A DNA stretch of 64,000 nt from Plantago ovata (GCA_028274465.1 CM051456.1:93420753-93484752), one strand, 5' to 3'. Counted from the stretch's first letter, positions 46,193 to 58,016 are shown. Notes: generated by a model not told the origin, from the sequence alone. Made by a program: numbers and translations.

Positions 46193-48292
46193 ATGCCGCA
46201 TACACGTTCTGCAGGAATACCGCTTGCTGATTCAATTGCTGAGATCGATAGAGTCTACCACCAAAGAAGGCGACTCCTTTTCAAGGAAATCGACGGAATG
46301 GCAGAAGCTAGACCACTGAAGGCATGGGTACAACCCACCAAGGATCGTATGAGGGGACCGGCGATAGTTCTTTCGCCTGCAACCCGAGATCTGGAAATCA
46401 AGAACCACGCATTCCAACAACTTCTGAGGTTCTATGGCTTATCAAGGGAAGATGTGATGGGGTACTTGAACGATATCGATGATTTCGTCAACCAACTCCC
46501 ACGACCCGGAGCTGACATAACAACGGATGAGTTAAGGATAAAGGTTTTTGCAATGGGACTTGGCGACAGAGCCAAGTCATGGCTGAGTTCTCTACCAGCC
46601 GGCTCGCTGGACACTTGGGAAAAGGTTTTTTCAGCTTTCATGGAAAAATACTTCCCACACACTCTGACTACCGCACTTAAGGCGCAGATCACTGGATTCA
46701 AGCAAGACTATGATGAGACTATCTACACCGCGTTCGAGAGGTTCCAAGATCTCACGAACAAGTGCCCTCACCATGGTTTTGAACTCTCCGACCTAGTCCA
46801 ACACTTCTACAATGGACTAACCTTCGAGAACCAACAAGTGGTGGATTTCCAATGCCGAGGCAATATTTGGGAGGAAACCGCAGAAGCCGTCTGGGCAGTT
46901 TTCGAAAGGCTTCCTAAGGGTTCGCAGTTCAAGGACCCAAGAGCAATGGTTAGAAGACATGGACCCGAAGCTCCACCGACTCAAGAAGCCCCTATGTACA
47001 GGGGGAATGGGGATCAATTCGAATGCTTTACCAACGAATTGAAGCAAGTCCTCAAGAGCGCCACCGGAACAACTGTTTCGAACGAAGTATGCCGAATATG
47101 CAAGAACTATGGGCATGGAGCTTATATGTGTAGATCGGAGCTGGCATACGAAGATGGCAACTGGCCTCGAGGAGGCGAAGAAGAAGCCTTCGCTACGGAA
47201 TTTGGTACTCAAGAAGTTAGCTACGGACAAGACGGTAGGAATCCTCGAGGCGGATTTTGGAGAAGAGGATACCGTAACAATCAAGGATATGCACCGGCTA
47301 ACCAGACTTATGGACCTAACCAAGACCGTAGTAGGCTGAACTATGGTAATGATCACTGCGAAAACCCCGCTCCGAAAGAGCCACCGAAGTCGAAGACGGC
47401 TCTACTGATGGAGAACTTGCAGAAGATGGTTGATCACACACAAAGTTTTCTCAAACGGTATGAAGAAGATTCTGAGAAGACTAGGGCAAGGCTCGATAAG
47501 TTAGAAGAGAGCACTAGGCTTGCCCATCAAAAGATGCAAGAGTTGATCGACCGAGGAGCAAGTAGGGAACAAGGCAAACTGCCTAGCAACACTGAGAAGT
47601 CATTGTCCATTAACTTACTGGGTGATCTACCTATTGAAATCACCATCAAGAAGGTTACTAAGTGCGAGAGTTGCAAGAGGGACCTACCCCCACAAGCCGA
47701 AGAAGAAGGAAAGTACCTTGGTACCAACAAGAGTGAAGAGGAGCAAGAGGAATCCGAGCCACTCCCTCAAAGTTTCGATATTAAGGTCGGGATTGGGGAG
47801 CTTGAAGATGTCCGAGCCACACTGGACACTGGATCCTACTCTAATGTGCTCCATTTGAACGTTTTCGAGAAGAGTAACCTTGGAGAACTAACTGTGCATA
47901 AGGCTATTGTGCAACTGGCGGATGGATCCCTTGTGAAACCCGAAGGCGTTGTGAAGAATGTATTAGTCAAAATTGGTGAAGCTTCTGTCCACACCGATTT
48001 TGTAATTATGCCAGCACCAGCACCAGGAACGGGGGATGTCATACTCTTAGGACGAACATTCTTGACCAAAATACGCTCAGTGATGGACATCTACCGAAGG
48101 ACTTGCACTATCGAAGTGGATGGCAAGCAACACGTGTTGCAAGCCATAACTGATCCACCTGATCCACCCGATACTTCTAACACTATTGATTACAGTGGTC
48201 TTAACGTCTATGTTCACTCTTATTCACAGGATCAAAGCACGGGAAGGAGAATCATGACGGGGAAGTCTAGTACCCACAGAAGGAAAAGATAG
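46193..48292 (+). CDS. Gag-protease polyprotein of element E (open)
   Basis: The ATG at 46193 (MPHTRSAGIPLADS) was chosen by homology with G and F, and the frame is open for 699 codons. Compared with F, an in-frame gap of about 20 codons follows residue 24. The Retrotrans_gag core spans roughly residues 50-210. A CCHC knuckle begins at Cys300 (CRICKNYGHGAYMC). A coiled-coil-like stretch near 405-455 (SFLKRYEEDSEKTRARLDKLEE) follows. A retropepsin-like domain has the active motif DTGSYSN at Asp545 and a later VILLGRTFL block. It would build the particle and process itself. The frame stops after protease, without pol. Three paralogs here make the assignment firm. Confidence 0.93.
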   Translation: MPHTRSAGIPLADSIAEIDRVYHQRRRLLFKEIDGMAEARPLKAWVQPTKDRMRGPAIVLSPATRDLEIKNHAFQQLLRFYGLSREDVMGYLNDIDDFVNQLPRPGADITTDELRIKVFAMGLGDRAKSWLSSLPAGSLDTWEKVFSAFMEKYFPHTLTTALKAQITGFKQDYDETIYTAFERFQDLTNKCPHHGFELSDLVQHFYNGLTFENQQVVDFQCRGNIWEETAEAVWAVFERLPKGSQFKDPRAMVRRHGPEAPPTQEAPMYRGNGDQFECFTNELKQVLKSATGTTVSNEVCRICKNYGHGAYMCRSELAYEDGNWPRGGEEEAFATEFGTQEVSYGQDGRNPRGGFWRRGYRNNQGYAPANQTYGPNQDRSRLNYGNDHCENPAPKEPPKSKTALLMENLQKMVDHTQSFLKRYEEDSEKTRARLDKLEESTRLAHQKMQELIDRGASREQGKLPSNTEKSLSINLLGDLPIEITIKKVTKCESCKRDLPPQAEEEGKYLGTNKSEEEQEESEPLPQSFDIKVGIGELEDVRATLDTGSYSNVLHLNVFEKSNLGELTVHKAIVQLADGSLVKPEGVVKNVLVKIGEASVHTDFVIMPAPAPGTGDVILLGRTFLTKIRSVMDIYRRTCTIEVDGKQHVLQAITDPPDPPDTSNTIDYSGLNVYVHSYSQDQSTGRRIMTGKSSTHRRKR

Positions 48293-49249
48293 GCGAAGAC
48301 AGGGGTCGAGTCAGAGACCTTAAACAATGGCGCTATCCGGGAGGCAACCCGCAGTTTTTATCGCTTTCTTTACCGCTTTCTTGCATGCATTCATACTTGA
48401 ACAATTTGCTTTTCATATGTGAATTTGTTCAGTTCTGTGTCGTATGTGCTTATGTTGTGTTCGAGTGCGACTTTTCGAGTGATTTCTTGAGGAAAATGAT
48501 TTTTCAGGGACTTAAAATCGCATTTTTATTTTTAAAACGTTCGTCTCCCACCTAAAAGTGGGGGGCGAATCGCCCCACGACCAGAGCGCGCGCGCGCGCT
48601 CTGGGCGTGCGGGGCTGTTCGCCCCGCACGGGGTGTTCCGCCCCAGGTGTGGGGCGAACCGCCCCACACCTCCAGAGACTAAAATCGGGGGTTTCTTCCC
48701 CAAACCCCCATTTTTCTCCATTTTCATCCTTCAAACTCCAAAATTTCCTCCATATTTGATTTATGCTTCATTTAGGCTTGTATGATGAATGGGTTGATGA
48801 TTTATGTGTTTAGATTCATTATTCATTGTCAATTACATGTTCAATTAGGCTTGGTTTGACGATTTGAGATTTTGCTGATTGGATGATATATGTCTTGTTA
48901 GGAATTGTCTCTCTTGCTTTCATTCCTTGTTTAAACATATATTTAATGACATGAAATTGATGAATGTAGAATGCATGATGGTTGAGATTGAGGATTTATG
49001 CTAGAAATTGATTTTTATGATATGGATTGAACCTTGTGATTCAAGGCATATGTTGTTAGCAAAAGCATAATGTGATATGTTATTGTAGTAGGTACATTGA
49101 TATGTTACGTAATGAATTAGCTAGACTAGGCTTTGGGTTCTTGAGGAGTTCGATTTTTGAAATTTTTACTCGTTTGTTCGCTCGTTTATTTACATAAGCA
49201 TAGGTCTGTTTTGCGTCGTACAAGATACTAATTGCTGTTTGTAGGAATC
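48293..49249 (+). other. E spacer between gag-protease and second ORF
   Basis: Where an autonomous element would have pol, there is about 950 bp of non-coding DNA. It has a small hairpin CCGGG/CCCGC with loop AGGCAA (48337-48352), a GC-rich palindromic island (48550-48670) resembling the LTR islands, and AT-rich sequence up to the ATG. Confidence 0.7.
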
Positions 49250-50656
49250 ATGGCACCAAGGACAAGGAGAGCCGGCTCTAGCAAAAAGGGGAAGGGAGTG
49301 GCATCAAGCTCCCAACCATCTCACGATTTGTACGAGTTGTCTGCCGCTGCGATAGGGGTGCGACAACGGTTAGAGGAGGAGATGGCCGACGGAGGAAGGT
49401 CTATCATTCCCGACAGGAGGATTGACATTCCTGAGTCTGCAGCGAATAGAGCGGGGTATAGGACACTTTCAAGTTTGGGGTCATAGAGGAATTGGGCATG
49501 GTACAGTTCCGACAGGTTCAAAGGCTACGACGAGAGCCTCCTTCGAGATTTCTACACCGGGTATACGGATTTGGACGAGAAGAATGGGGTGTTAGTCCGA
49601 GGCCTAATTATACCGTGGAGCCCAGAGCACATTTATTCCTTCATCCACTTCGGGAACTTTGAATTCACAGAGAGCGCACACGCCTACTTATATTCGAGGA
49701 CCGCTAGGGGGATAGGAAGAGACGTCACCGAAGTGATCTGCAACAGGGGGTACAGATATTCGGGAGTTGGGGGAGCACCTGGACGGATCGTTTATGGCGA
49801 CCTTAGCATCGAAGCTAAGGTGATGATGAAATTTTGCATCTCCGACTTGATCCCATGGAAGAATGACACTTGGATTCAGCCATACTACGCCGAGCTCCTC
49901 TACTGCCTCATTGACGGACATCAGGTCGACATAGGGCACATTATGTATGAGGAGTATGAGCGCCACTGGGAGAAGAAGAGGAAGCCTTTCATCTTCCCGA
50001 GCTTCATCACAGCTTACTGCAAATATCATGGGGTAGACGATATTGATGAGGGGGATTGCGAGGTCGCTGCCCTTTCACCCTCGACCATTGAGGTACAGCT
50101 CAACAGGTATCAGTTGAGGAACCCCACTGCAGCTACTGCTGATGTAGGAGGGCCAGTCCAGCCAAATGATTCCGATCATGAGGATGCTATGGAGGCCGAT
50201 GTTGGTGAAGCCCCGATTCCAGATATTCCATTTGTCCATCATGCACCGCATGCACCAGCTGGAGCACCACAGGGGTCTGGAGGAGTTGACTTCTCCGAAT
50301 TCCGTACCTACCTCGACAGCCGTTTCGACAGGATTGATGCCAACAACGCGGCCATGCGACAGGACATCGACAGGCACATTGTCCAGCACAACCGCGATTG
50401 GGAGATATTCGAGGAGCACCGCCGAGAGGATAGGCAGCACATGTGGGAGCAGCAACAGCTGATCCAGCAACAGCAGGAAGCTCTACGACAGTCCAATGAG
50501 CTCATGAATGACATGTGGAGTGACTTTTATGGGGACTACCATCCCGATGACAAGTCCTTCCACTTGTCCACTCTCAGTCGACCGAGGCCAAACCCTTCGG
50601 TAACATCTAGTATCACTTCTTATTACTCATTCTCTTTTGCTAGGGGGCTAGCTTAA
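49250..50656 (+). pseudogene. Second ORF of E, putative plant transposon protein family
   Basis: The ATG at 49250 (MAPRTRRAGSSKKGKG) is followed by 468 codons with a single in-frame TAG at 49484. After it the frame includes LIIPWSPEHIYSFIHF and a YCLIDGHQVDIGHIMYEEY stretch and then FIFPSFITAYCKYHGV. These match the helical domain often labelled 'putative plant transposon protein', which occurs downstream in Athila-type elements. A Gln/Glu-rich coiled-coil-like tail (EQQQLIQQQQEALRQ) ends it. No membrane segment is evident. The role is unknown, and the stop may be recent given the similar LTRs. Confidence 0.75.
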
Positions 50657-52048
50657 GAATCGTAAGGGGGATGGGATGTGAACCATGATGTTAAGTTTTG
50701 TTTGGTTTTGTGTCGATTAGTATCTTGTTCTTTGTTTGCATTTGCACGTTTACTGCTTTCTTAGATTTTTTAGGTTGCATTCATCCTAGGATAGTTTTGC
50801 ATGTTTTTATATGGAGTTTATTTCCGAATTTTTTGAACTTTTTTATTGGGTAGATTAACTAACTATGCCATTAATCATATGCTTCATCTGTATGAATTTG
50901 TTTGAGGTTTTTCTCGCTTGGCTTGTCACATTTATGTATTGCACTTTGTTAAGCTTGGTAGTCTCGACATCACTTAGTGGTGTTTTCTCTACTGCGGTTC
51001 ACGAAGGCCTTTATAATAGGATGATGCATGTTAGGGTCTTATGGTTGTTTTCCCGAGTAATTATGTACCTAGGAGGCAACAAGTCTTCACCATGCTTTGA
51101 GATTGCTAAATGCCTAGGAAGGAGGTAGTGTGAGTTTGTGTGATCCTTTGTTTATAACCTATTCTTCCGAATAGGTTTGGGGAGGGGGTTACACCATCAT
51201 TAGACTTGTTTCTGTTTTTCATCTTTCGTATCGTTAGTTTATTTTTCCTTTTCCGTAAATTTTGTACTCCAACCTATTCTTTCGAATAGGTTTGGGGAAG
51301 TCGTGTGAGTCTTTTTGTTTCTCTTTTTGTTATGCTACTGCTGGCTAGAAAAAAAAAAAAAAAAAAAATCGAAAGAAAATTCCAGAAAAAAGAGAAAAAG
51401 GGAAGACCCCAAAAAAGCAAAGAAGGGTCCAAAAAATAAAGCCAAATAGCAGTTTAGCAAAGTTTTGAGTCTTTTCCATTTTTCGTATTGTTCGTAATCG
51501 TGTTTTTCTATTTTTTATCTTTTTTGTCTTGAGTGTCATCTGTTCTAAACCACCCTCGTCCTGCCATTCAGGAAGTGGTGAATAGCTTAAGACTTTAATT
51601 GAGAGATGGGTAGAATAGGGGAGTGTTATCTTTTATAGGGAACCCTCCTTCGTTTGATGAGAGCAGTACTGGTTCGACCTCTTTTGAGGAAAAGTCTTAA
51701 CATGGTGGAACAGCAGTAAGTCCTCAGTTTCATAGGCACGGGGCAACCATTCGTATCTTAGCATGCATCATTACGTCGTCACTGACTAGGTCCAGGTAGA
51801 GAATGTTACGAGGGACTATCTTGTCTTGACATAAGTGCTTATGTGGATGTGTATAAGTCAATCGAGGTATTCTTCAACCTATATTCATGCTTTGATTTAT
51901 ATGGTTTTTGTTCATATGTTATTTGGTAGATTCAGTAATTTAGTTCATTTTATTTGGCATGAAACTCCATTTTTGAGTCTTGCATGTTTTTTGTATTAGA
52001 GTCTAGCTTAGTTGCTTGAGGACAAGCAAAGGTTCGGTTTGGGGAGTT
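50657..52048 (+). other. E 3' non-coding region and purine tract
   Basis: About 1.4 kb without a gene, collinear with 62070-63432 in F. It contains two AACCTATTC/GAATAGGTT hairpins (51156-51177, 51271-51292), an A-rich purine stretch (about 51350-51450), the phrase GCTTGAGGACAAGCAAAGG and a terminal GGTTTGGGGAGTT that is probably the plus-strand primer. Confidence 0.75.
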
Positions 52049-53313
52049 TGATGAATGTGTATTTTACACTTTCATTCGAGTCTTTTTCACCTAATTTAGC
52101 TATCCTCTATGTTAATTTAGCTATATTTTAGTACATTTTATTAGAATAGTGTCACGTTTCCTTTTAGATTTTATTTTACAGGTTTTGGTTGAAATTCGGA
52201 GATTTACGGGCAATTATATTAAAGTCTACAAAGAATTGGTGTTCCAGAAGCCTATTTGGAGTATCTGAAGGTTTCCGGATAGGATTTGGAGTCTAGGGGT
52301 CGAATCTGGAGGTTAGAAGGCCATTAGAAGTCTGAAACCGAGTCCGAAAAGGCAAAGAAATCCAAAACCGCGTCGAAAATGCGGAAATTCCGCGTTTACA
52401 CTGTGGGGCGAACCGCCCCGTGCCTCGGGCGAACCGCCACGGGCATCTTCCGGGCCTATATAGTTGCGAGTTTTCTCTCCGAAAATCATATCTTTCCAAG
52501 CCTACTTTCTCACCTCTCTCTATAGTTTTAGGTAGGAACTTCCCGGGGCCTGTCCTGGGAGTTCCATAGCTTAGGGGATACTTTTTCCTAGCAGATTGGA
52601 GCGCGTAGGATCGCAATCATCCGGAGATTGACAACCTTCGGTAACTTTGTATCTTACAACTTTTATCTACTTATTTTATATATTCTTTCAATATGTTTTC
52701 TTCTATGATTGCTATTGATTGCATGCACATTATGAGTAGCTAAATTTATCGTTGGTGGTAGTATGTGAATTCTTAGCGAGGGAAGATAATCATGCTAATG
52801 GCTATATCGCGCATTATACTCCGTGTCATTGCTTTATTTCGTTGATGAGTTGAACACCAAAATTCTCGTATGTTGTATTGATCATTATGCACACTAGGAC
52901 ACTTGTCGGCCAATCAGACCAAATTATCTTCGTAGTGTTGAATGATTACGGAACACAATAGGACGTTAGTTGTTGACAGGTCAGACCCATATTATCTTCG
53001 TAGTGCACAATACTTACAACAGGACCCAAGATTCATTCAAAGATCTCTATGCAAGACCGAGGAATTTATGCATGATTATCGACCCATTATGTTAAGAAGG
53101 ACCATACTATCACCAACCTCCATTATCTGCTTGAAAACCCCTATTGCTTTCTATCTGCTGTTTTATATTTTCTTGATTAAATAGATAAAGCTAGTTATAG
53201 TCCTGAGAGAACGACACTCGAGTCATTCTACTACTACACTACGGTTTTCGTTGTAGTTGTGGATTGCCTTTGGCTATTACAAATTTATTTGACTGAATCT
53301 GACACGTTCATCA
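52049..53313 (+). repeat. Right LTR of E
   Basis: 1265 bp, TGATGAATG to CGTTCATCA, nearly identical to the left LTR, followed by AATAC. Confidence 0.95.
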
Positions 53314-53318
53314 AATAC
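53314..53318 (+). repeat. Right target-site duplication of E (AATAC)
   Basis: Second copy of the target. It lies in stem-loop unit 1 of D2's post-pol array. Confidence 0.93.
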
Positions 53319-53347
53319 CCGTTTCAGCATTCTGCCAATTGTATCCT

Positions 53348-56300
53348 TTATTGAGGTAATTCAATCAATCCAAGGTTATACCTTAGCATTGCGAATCTAT
53401 TATCTGGTAGGGGCTTGGTAAAGATGTCAGCAAGTTGATCATCAGTACCTACTTTGACAACCTCAATATCTCCTTTTTCCACGTGATCTCTAATGAAATG
53501 ATGTCTAATATCAATGTGTTTGGTCCTTGAGTGAAACTTAGGATTTTGCGTGATAGCAATAGCACTCGTATTATCACAAAAGATTGGTGTTTTCTTTGTA
53601 GAAATACCATAATCTCTTAATTGTTGCTGAATCCATAGGATTTGAGCTGTGCAACAACCAGCCGCAATGTACTCAGATTCAATAGATGAATTGGCAACAC
53701 AGGTTTGCTTCTTGCTAAAACATGATATTAATCTAGTACCCAAAAACTGACAAGTTCCAAAGGTACTTTTTCTATCAAGAGCTGATCCTCCATGATCAGC
53801 ATCAGAATAACCTACCAACTCAAGTCCTGAATCTTTAGGATACCATAATCCAACATTGACTGTACCTTTGACATATTTTCGTATCTTAAGTGCCTTTTTG
53901 TAGTGTGATTCTCTTGGATCAGATTGGAATCTTGCACACACACAAACAACATACTGAATGTCAAGTCTACTTGTGTTCTTCAACACTTTTATCTTCTTTA
54001 GTATAACCCAATTTGGTACCAACACTCATAGGGATCTTTTCAGGTTTATCTTCCTCTTTGATCCTAAACTTTATGAGCATTTCTTTCGCATACTTTGCTT
54101 GATTTATGAATATTCCATCTTTGAGTTGCTTGACTTGCAATCCTAGGAAATAATTCAATTTTCCCATCCTACTCATTTCAAATTTGTTAGTCATGAGTTT
54201 GGCAAAATCATCACAAAGTTGCTTGTCCTTAGATCCAAAAATTATGTCATCCACATAAATTTGAACTAAGAGTATTTTACCATCATGGTTCATGGTAAAC
54301 AAGGTTTTATCAACTTCACCTTTCTTGAAACCATTATCCAGCAAGAACTTAGCCAAGGTATCATACCATGCTCTTGGTGCTTGCTTTAGACCATATACAG
54401 CTTTCTGAAGCTTGTATACCATCTTGGTTTCTGAGGGAAGTTCAATGCCAGGGGGTTGTTCTAAGTAGACTTCTTCAGCAAGTTCACCATTCAAGAATGC
54501 ACTTTTAACATCCATTTGGTAAACAATGAAATCACTGTGAGCAGCAAAGTCCAAGAAAAGCCTAATTGCATCCAATCTTGCAACTGGTTCATAAGACTCA
54601 TCATAGTCCAAACCTTCAGTCTGACAGTAACCTTGAGCAACTAAACGTGCTTTGTTTCTTGTTACTTCACCAGACTCACTCAGCTTGTTTCTGAACACCC
54701 ACTTTTTACCAATAGCTTTCTTGCCTTCAGCAAGCGGTACAAGTTTCCAGACTTTGTTCCTTTCAAATTGATCCAGTTCTTCTTGCATTGCCTTGATCCA
54801 TTCAGAATGCTTTAAAGATTCTTCTATGGTTTTAGGTTCAATTTCTCAAACAAAGCAAGAGAACAATGATTCTACTTCTACGACATTTGCTTCTTCAGCA
54901 AGTCCATGAGTAGTAGAAACTTTGGATCTAGTCACTTGGTGTTTATCAATATCACCAATCATATCCGTAGAGGGATGATCTCTAATCCATTTATTAACAG
55001 GTTTTCTGCTCGTTGGATCTGGATATGTTTGCTCATCAGCATGTGACTCTTCAGCATGTACTTGTTCAGTATTACTTGGATTTTGTGTCTCTGCTGAGAT
55101 TGCTTCATCAGCAACTGCTTGTTCAGCATTGCTAGATTGTGGTAACTCATCAGCAGGCACGGGAGGTTGCGTTGTTTCAGCAACTTCCGGAGCAACTGCG
55201 TCTTTTGCTGGAAATTCCTTGTCGTGAACTATATTTATCTTGTCATGACTTGGGGGAGGGGAGTCATTGTCAGAGTCATCATAGTTCAATTGACTTGATT
55301 TGCCTAGCATTAGATTCAGTTCTTTGCTTATGTATGATTAGCTTTTTCATACATTCTGATATTTCTTCTTCAGCAGGCACTCCTTGTGTCTTTTCGTAGA
55401 ATACAACATGCACTGATTCTTCGATCTTTTGTGCCTTTTTGTTGTAAACTCTATAAGTTTTACTATGCAAGGAGTAACCAAGAAATATCGCTTCGTCTGC
55501 CTTTGGTTGAAATGTTCTTAGGTATTCTCTACCGTTATTAAGAACGAAAGACTTACAACCAAATACTCTTAGATGAGTGATATTAGGAGGCCTTCCAACA
55601 AACAACTCATATGGAGTTTTGTTGTATTCCTTAGTAATCAAACATCTGTTTTGAGTGTAACAGGCGGTATTAATCGCTTCAACCCAATAAGCCTCACTTA
55701 TTTCAATGTCAGCAAGCATTGTTCTTGCGGCTTCTTGTAGGGTACGATTCTTCCGTTCAGCAACACCGTTTTGTTGTGGTGTCCTTACTGAGGATAACTG
55801 ATGTTGTATGCCTTTTGAAGTGCAATACTCAGTTATGTACTAGTTTACAAACTCAGTACCATGGTCTGTCCTTATGACTTTTACCTTGTCATTTTTCATG
55901 ACTTCAAGCTTATTCAGCAAGTTAGGTATTTCAGTCCTTGTTTCAGATTTGTGTTTGATAAATACTACCCAAGTGAATCTTGAATAGTCATCTACCACCA
56001 CCAGACCATACTTCTTACCAGCATAGCTTGTTGAAGAAGATTCAAACAAGTCCATGTGCAAGAGTTGTAAAGGTTTCGTAGTTGACGGTACTGCCTTGTT
56101 CTTGAAAGAAGATTTTGTTTGCTTTCCTTGCTGACATGCATTGCAAACACCATCCTTCTTAAAAGTAACCTTAGGTAATCCAACTACAAGTGCCTTTTTA
56201 GACAGCTTATTCAGCGTCTTGAAATTTAGATGACTTGTTCGTTTATGCCATAACCATGCTTTTTCAGCAAGGCAATCGTGATCTGAGACAAGGCATTTTT

Positions 56301-56733
56301 CAACGATTGCTGAAGACCAATCTACGGTGTACAAGCTTCCTGATCTTCTTGCAATCATAATAACCTTCTTTGTCTCGAAATCTATAAGTTTAAATTCATC
56401 ACTTTTGATTTTGATGAAGTATCCTTTGTCAGCAAATTGACTCATGCTGAAAAGATTCAACTTAAGATTTTTGACATAAAGAACTCCCGTAATGGTAATG
56501 CGTCCTAACTTCACGTCACCATAGCCCTTTGTAGAACCAGAGCCTCCACCAGCAAACCTTATCGTTGGACCTTTAGACCACCGTCTATAGTTTATGAGGT
56601 TATTCTTGTTGCCCGTCATGTGCTTTTCACAACCACTGTCAAAGTGCCAGATTGCATCGTTTGTCTCCATGGCTGAAGTCTGACCGGCCATGAGGCAGAA
56701 CTCGTAGTTTGACACATCTGGATAAGCTTCCAT
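53348..56733 (-). pseudogene. D2 pol: protease, integrase, reverse transcriptase, RNase H
   Basis: Read leftward, 56733-55840 holds the end of gag fused to protease (DSGCEKH), pre-integrase HHCC and integrase. A TAG at 55842 replaces a Gln codon and the frame continues to about 55290 (integrase C-terminus), where it shifts. The linker 55310-54846 ends in a TGA, and RT 54788-53967 carries YVDD at about 54260-54250. A deletion of about 40 bp near 54000 shifts into 54025-53348, RNase H, ending at the natural stop. It keeps the Glu codon and the PQQNG residues that S1 lost to a stop. Confidence 0.9.
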
Positions 56734-57908
56734 TGCTATTCCACAAACTTCCTTGCCAATCTCTACGTCAAGAGTGGCTTCTTCATCGTCAGTGTCTGAG
56801 CTTTCATCCTCACTGTCTTCGGAGCTAATATCAATGCATAATGCATCGATTTTTGCTTGAAGCTTCTTCTTTTTTTTCAGCAGATTTGCCTTTTAGCAAA
56901 GGACAATTTTCTTTGAAGTGTCCAGGCTTTTTGCAGTAAAAGCAGAGATCATTTCCAACTGCTGGTTCTTTTGATGAAGTTGCTTGCTAAGCTTGCTTGT
57001 TCAGCGAGCTAGTCTCATTCTTGTACTTATGGTGGTTGTTACAAGGATGCTTTTTCAGCTTCTCTTTTGCTTTTCGCCTTTCAAGTTCCTTACTGATGAA
57101 TTTCTTCATGTTTTTGACAACCAAAGCATTTTCATCAGCAGGCTCTTTATCATTCTTCTTTTTTCAGAAGATGACGGCTTTGCAGCAAGAGCAATGTTTT
57201 CAGATTTTTCAGCAAACACATTTTTTCTTTGCTTTGTCTCGTAGTTGACAGTAGCAAGGTGAGAGAACAACTCTGTTGGTGTAATGTCTGGCATTCCTTG
57301 ATTGTAGTAGAAGTTCTGAATGTGGATCAATCTTGGTTCAGACTTCTGATAATGGTTTTCACCTTCTCAGAATCTGAGTAAAGATTTCCAACACCCAAGG
57401 CTGCCATTTCACTAACAAGAGTTGTGAATCTGAAGTCCAAGTCTTCCAGTGACTCATTTGTACCTTGTTTAAAGTTCTGGAACTTTAACTTGAGCACTTC
57501 GAGTTTGTTCTCCTTGGTTTTGTCAGATCCAGCGCAAAGATCTTGAACCATTTTCCAAGCTTCCTTAGAAGTTTTAGCACCCCACAGTTTGCACTGTATG
57601 GTATCCGGAGTTGATCGAATGATGATGTTTCTTGCTTGGCCATCAAGACGGAATCTATTGGCTTCGTCGGAAGTCCATTCCTCTCTTGGTTTTGGAACAA
57701 CGGTATCAACCGGTTCGCCTAAGATAGTTTCCTTTCCAGCTTCAGTGGTTTTGTGAGGAAAACTTCTTTCAACCTTAGTGATCTTGATAGGTCCATCATT
57801 AATGACAGTAACCATCTCATCACTAATGGCCTCAAGATGTAGCATCATGTTGTTTCGCCATTTTTCGTAGTTTTGCAGCTTCAGCAAGGGAGCATCTTCT
57901 AAAGACAT
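56734..57908 (-). pseudogene. D2 gag, broken and fused to protease by deletion
   Basis: The ATG at 57908 (MSLEDAPLLKLQNYEKW) opens the SIRE capsid to 57327. Frameshifts follow (57330-57106 in another frame, more near 57150 and 56870). The knuckle is recognisable at about 56950-56920. At 56685 the phrase MEAYPDVSNYEFCLMAGQ passes directly to the protease region. Compared with S1 about 1.2 kb (near 18590 to 19770) is missing. Confidence 0.85.
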
Positions 57909-58004
57909 CCTGTCAGCAAAAGACTACCAAACTGATCAAGTGAGAGTGATTTACGGAAAGCACCTAAGGGGATCTAGGTTCAGTGCTGAAGGTTAAAGAA
58001 CCTC

Positions 58005-58016
58005 GCTCTGTTACCA
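58005..58016 (-). other. Primer binding site of D2 (one mismatch)
   Basis: The plus strand reads GCTCTGTTACCA, one base different from the D1 site, two bases inside the LTR. Confidence 0.8.

Larger units (their letters stand above)
44778..53313 (+). mobile_element. Element E: complete Athila-like element without RT and integrase
   Basis: 8.5 kb with LTRs of 1253 and 1265 bp differing at only about ten sites plus a small indel in the GC-rich part. It has a degenerate tRNA-Asp-type primer site, an open gag-protease ORF and a second ORF of plant-transposon-protein type, then a long structured 3' region. There is no reverse transcriptase, RNase H or integrase sequence between or after the two ORFs, so it would need enzymes supplied in trans. 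Confidence 0.93.

Noticed and set aside
50865..51128. 87-residue hydrophobic frame in the E 3' region, partly shared with F (62302)
   Set aside because: The shared part is conserved at DNA level together with clearly non-coding flanks, and the frames have different starts and ends, so I treat it as part of the 3' non-coding region.
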